Notes under the pieces: generated by a model
What the model was told of the DNA's origin: nothing
Seen by the model: only the letters and a program-made list of their open reading frames with translations
Databases searched by the model: none
Assembly: GCA_035939775.1 (NCBI GenBank)
Contig: DASZFO010000064.1
Span: 26,014 to 90,013, forward strand
DNA: 64,000 nt
Direction: 5' to 3'
From: Pirellulales bacterium
GTDB lineage: Bacteria; Planctomycetota; Planctomycetia; Pirellulales; DATAWG01
Shown: positions 61,691-64,000 of the stretch, piece after piece
How positions within the stretch are numbered: position 1 is the first letter of the stretch
Layout: each line of letters starts with the position of its first letter
Made by a program: the position numbers and the translations under genes

Positions 61691-62802
61691 ACAACAGATC
61701 GCTACTTTCGGTCTTGATCGTTGCAATTGTTCTTGCCGCGATTCCTCGCGCACACGCGGCCAAGATGCCGTTGCCGCGAAGCACGCCTGAGGCCCAGGGC
61801 ATTTCGTCCCAAGCGATTCGCGATTTCGTCGAAGCGGCCGACAAGATCAACACGCTGCACAGCTTCATGCTCGTGCGGCATGGCCACGTGATCGCCGAGG
61901 GATGGTGGAAACCCGAGGCGGCGGACAAGCCGCATGTTTTGGCCTCGCTCAGCAAGAGCTTCAACTCGACAGCCGTTGGACTGGCGATCGAAGACGGCAA
62001 ACTAAGCCTGGACGATCCGGTGCTGAAATTCTTTCCCGACGACGCACCGGCCGACGTTTCGGACAACCTCCAGGCCATGAAGGTGCGCGACCTGCTCACC
62101 ATGACCTGCGGCCACGACACCGAGCCGAAGTCCGTCGGCGGGTCGCCGTCGGTCAAGCAGTTTTTAGCTCATCCCGTTCCGCACAAGCCCGGCACGCATT
62201 TCCAATACAATACCATGGGCGCCTACACGCTCTCGGCCATCGTCACCAAGGTGACCGGAAAGACCACGCTCGAATTCCTCAAGCCGCGATTGTTCGAACC
62301 GCTGGGGATCGATAATCCCGAATGGGGAAGCAGCCCGGAAGGCAATTCGTTCGGCGGCTATGGTCTCAAGCTCTGTACGGAAGACATCGCCAAGTTCGGC
62401 CAGCTTTATTTGCAAAAAGGGAATTGGAATGGAAAGCAGTTGATCCCGGAACAATGGGTCGAACAGGCCACGAGCAAGCAGGTGCCGAACGACCTGGAAT
62501 CCCACTCCAAAATAGGCATCGATTGGCAACAAGGCTATGGCTTTCAATTCTGGCGTTGCACCCACAATGCCTTTCGGGGCGACGGCGCCGGCGGGCAACT
62601 CTGCGTTGTGATTCCCGACCAAGATGCCGTGATCGCCATCACGGCCGACACCGGCAACTTCCAGGGCGAGATGAATGCCATCTGGGATAAATTGCTTCCC
62701 GCGTTTCAAGCCGAGGCGCTGCCCGAGGACGCCGCCGCGCAGGAAAAGGTGAAGCAAGCGATCGCCAAGCTGGAAGCCCATCCGGCGAAGAAGGGAAAAT
62801 GA
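61687..62802 (+). CDS. Serine hydrolase of the beta-lactamase / class C fold
   Basis: 371 residues. A signal peptide (SVLIVAIVLAAIPRAHA) is followed by the S-x-x-K motif SLSKS (S87, K90) and a QYNTMGAY segment (Y174) in the position of the Tyr motif, with GGQLCVVIPDQDAVIAITAD near the C-terminus as the region of the third motif. Such proteins are esterases or peptidases related to class C beta-lactamases and are common in planctomycetes; a true beta-lactamase is unlikely. It overlaps the previous gene by 4 bases. Confidence 0.85.
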   Translation: MNNRSLLSVLIVAIVLAAIPRAHAAKMPLPRSTPEAQGISSQAIRDFVEAADKINTLHSFMLVRHGHVIAEGWWKPEAADKPHVLASLSKSFNSTAVGLAIEDGKLSLDDPVLKFFPDDAPADVSDNLQAMKVRDLLTMTCGHDTEPKSVGGSPSVKQFLAHPVPHKPGTHFQYNTMGAYTLSAIVTKVTGKTTLEFLKPRLFEPLGIDNPEWGSSPEGNSFGGYGLKLCTEDIAKFGQLYLQKGNWNGKQLIPEQWVEQATSKQVPNDLESHSKIGIDWQQGYGFQFWRCTHNAFRGDGAGGQLCVVIPDQDAVIAITADTGNFQGEMNAIWDKLLPAFQAEALPEDAAAQEKVKQAIAKLEAHPAKKGK

Positions 62803-62990
62803 TTGTGGCCATTCTCGTAGGAAAAGCTGCGGCCGTTGGATGGCGGGAGCCGATCGCGCACGCGGTTGCACTGGTGCTGCTCTATTCATTTCTAACCCAC
62901 GCGCTCCGGGCCGACGCTGCGGATGGACCTCGCAAGAGGCGATCCTCTCTGCTGCCCTTATTCCGCGAAGAATGAGTCAAAGACCGGAAG

Positions 62991-64000
62991 ATGAAGCAGC
63001 GTCGCGAACCAAGTTTGCAAGCGTCCGCCTGGACGCCTTCGCCCGAGTTTATCAGCACGACGAACATCGCATGGCTGATGCGCCGCGTTGGCGTTGATTC
63101 GTACGAGGCGTTGCACGCCTGGTCGACGCAGAATCGAGCGGCATTCTGGGATCTGGCGATTGAACGGCTGGGCATCCGGTTCCAACGCCCATATAGCCAG
63201 GTGGCGGATTTTACTGGTGGGCTGGAAACCCCGCGCTGGCTTGTCGACGCACGGCTCAACATTGTGGAGAGTTGCTTCACCGCGCCCTCCGATTCTCCGG
63301 CAATTATTCATCAGGGGGAGGGCGGAACGCTCGGCGTCATGAGCGTGGCCGAACTGGCGGAGTTGACCGACCGCGTCGCCGCGAATCTCAATCAGCGTGG
63401 ATTCAAAACCGGAGACGCGGCGGCGATCTATTTGCCGATGACTGCGGAGTCCGTGGCCATTTATCTTGGCATCGTCAAGGCCGGCGGAGTGGTCGTCAGT
63501 ATCGCCGACAGCTTCCGACCGAAGGAGATTGCCAGCCGGTTGCGACTGGCGCGGGCCGCACTCGTATTCACGCAGGATGTGATGGTGCGCGGGGACAAAA
63601 CATTCCCGCTGTATGCAAATCTCTTGGAAGCCGACGCACCTCATGCGATCGTGCTGCCTTCGGGTAACGCGGTGACCCTGCCAATTCGCCCCGGAGATTG
63701 CGCGTGGTCCGAGTTTTTGAAAGCCGGCGATCGATTCGAAGCCGTGATTCGTGACCCGTCGGACCTCATCAACCTCTTGTTTTCCTCAGGAACAACTGGT
63801 GATCCGAAGGCCATTCCCTGGACCCAGATCACTCCCATCAAGTGCGCCGCGGATGCGCACTTCCATCAGAATGTTCAGCCGGGTGATGTGCTGGTCTGGC
63901 CGACGAATATCGGCTGGATGATGGGGCCGTGGTTAATCTTCGCCAGTTTATTGAATCGAGCCTCGATGGGCCTCTATCACGGGGCGCCGACCGGACGCGA
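62991..64000 (+). CDS. Acyl-CoA synthetase (AMP-dependent), N-terminal part, truncated by window edge
   Basis: A frame open from ATG 62991 to the window end (336 codons), after an in-frame TGA at 62973. N-terminal residues include SVAELAELTDRVAANLNQRGF and AIYLPMTAESVAIYLGIVKAGG, followed by the phosphate-binding loop LLFSSGTTGDPKAIPWTQ and DVLVWPTNIGWMMGPWLIF. These match ANL-superfamily acyl-CoA synthetases; the substrate cannot be read from this part. The C-terminal domain is outside the window. Confidence 0.9.
   Translation, partial: MKQRREPSLQASAWTPSPEFISTTNIAWLMRRVGVDSYEALHAWSTQNRAAFWDLAIERLGIRFQRPYSQVADFTGGLETPRWLVDARLNIVESCFTAPSDSPAIIHQGEGGTLGVMSVAELAELTDRVAANLNQRGFKTGDAAAIYLPMTAESVAIYLGIVKAGGVVVSIADSFRPKEIASRLRLARAALVFTQDVMVRGDKTFPLYANLLEADAPHAIVLPSGNAVTLPIRPGDCAWSEFLKAGDRFEAVIRDPSDLINLLFSSGTTGDPKAIPWTQITPIKCAADAHFHQNVQPGDVLVWPTNIGWMMGPWLIFASLLNRASMGLYHGAPTGR

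Noticed and set aside
1..64000. tRNA and rRNA genes
   Set aside because: I saw no cloverleaf or rRNA signature on reading, but a covariance search was not possible, so a missed tRNA cannot be excluded.

Overview
This window looks like the chromosome of a planctomycete, probably of the Pirellulales type. The evidence is four proteins of the planctomycete-typical DUF1559 family, a large protein of the Pirellula/Verrucomicrobium heme-binding type, an ECF sigma factor overlapping a membrane partner, many small lineage-specific membrane proteins, GC-rich coding sequence and many dispersed palindromic repeats. I see no rRNA, tRNA, CRISPR array, prophage or transposase gene. Most genes are housekeeping or envelope functions in short operons on both strands. 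Two genes run off the ends: an ABC-2 permease (left) and an acyl-CoA synthetase (right).

Layout. 1-7.9 kb: permease end, a possible toxin-antitoxin pair, an ABC exporter-like protein that has lost its ATPase motifs, a DUF1697 protein, a c-type cytochrome of the planctomycete type and a beta-carbonic anhydrase. 7.9-18.4 kb: a PLC-X hydrolase, an FAD oxidoreductase, bioA, and a leftward cimA - retropepsin-like - valS group preceded by a candidate isoleucine leader-peptide attenuator. 18.5-25.6 kb: an FHA-GAF-PP2C phosphatase, an RhlE-type helicase, a DUF4870 protein and two DUF1559 proteins. 25.8-31 kb: agmatine deiminase and N-carbamoylputrescine amidase (agmatine to putrescine) flanking a ParE-like pair, then convergent galK and galE. 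31-35.7 kb: a 1539-residue fusion of a glutaminase-A-like module with an M28 peptidase. 35.7-43.3 kb: a leftward type II secretion / type IV pilus-like cluster (two GspF-type genes carrying three GspF-like units, and four pseudopilins), then a zinc-ribbon membrane protein overlapping an ECF sigma gene. 43.5-53.8 kb: recQ, a PQQ-like propeller membrane protein, an ABC-2 transporter operon and a DUF1559 pseudopilin with a clear promoter and a Fur-like palindrome. 53.8-64 kb: folC, serC, an S9 peptidase, tandem paralogous membrane proteins, a Coa1-like protein, a serine hydrolase and the truncated acyl-CoA synthetase.

The two most interesting themes are regulatory and structural. First, on the minus strand at 18370-18202 a 34-codon ORF with three consecutive Ile codons precedes an intrinsic terminator, 163 bases before cimA, the entry enzyme of the citramalate route to isoleucine. 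Second, at least two non-coding repeat families have landed inside or against genes while keeping them open. In-frame copies sit in bioA, in the RhlE helicase, and in the cleavable leader regions of two neighbouring pseudopilin genes; others touch gene ends. The ABC exporter with every nucleotide-binding motif replaced, the glutaminase/M28 fusion, and a slippery A9 run joining the sigma gene to its overlapping partner are further points worth testing.

Functions are read from motifs and general family knowledge only; no database search was possible. Starts were moved from the longest ORF where a Shine-Dalgarno (SD) site or family length favoured another codon.
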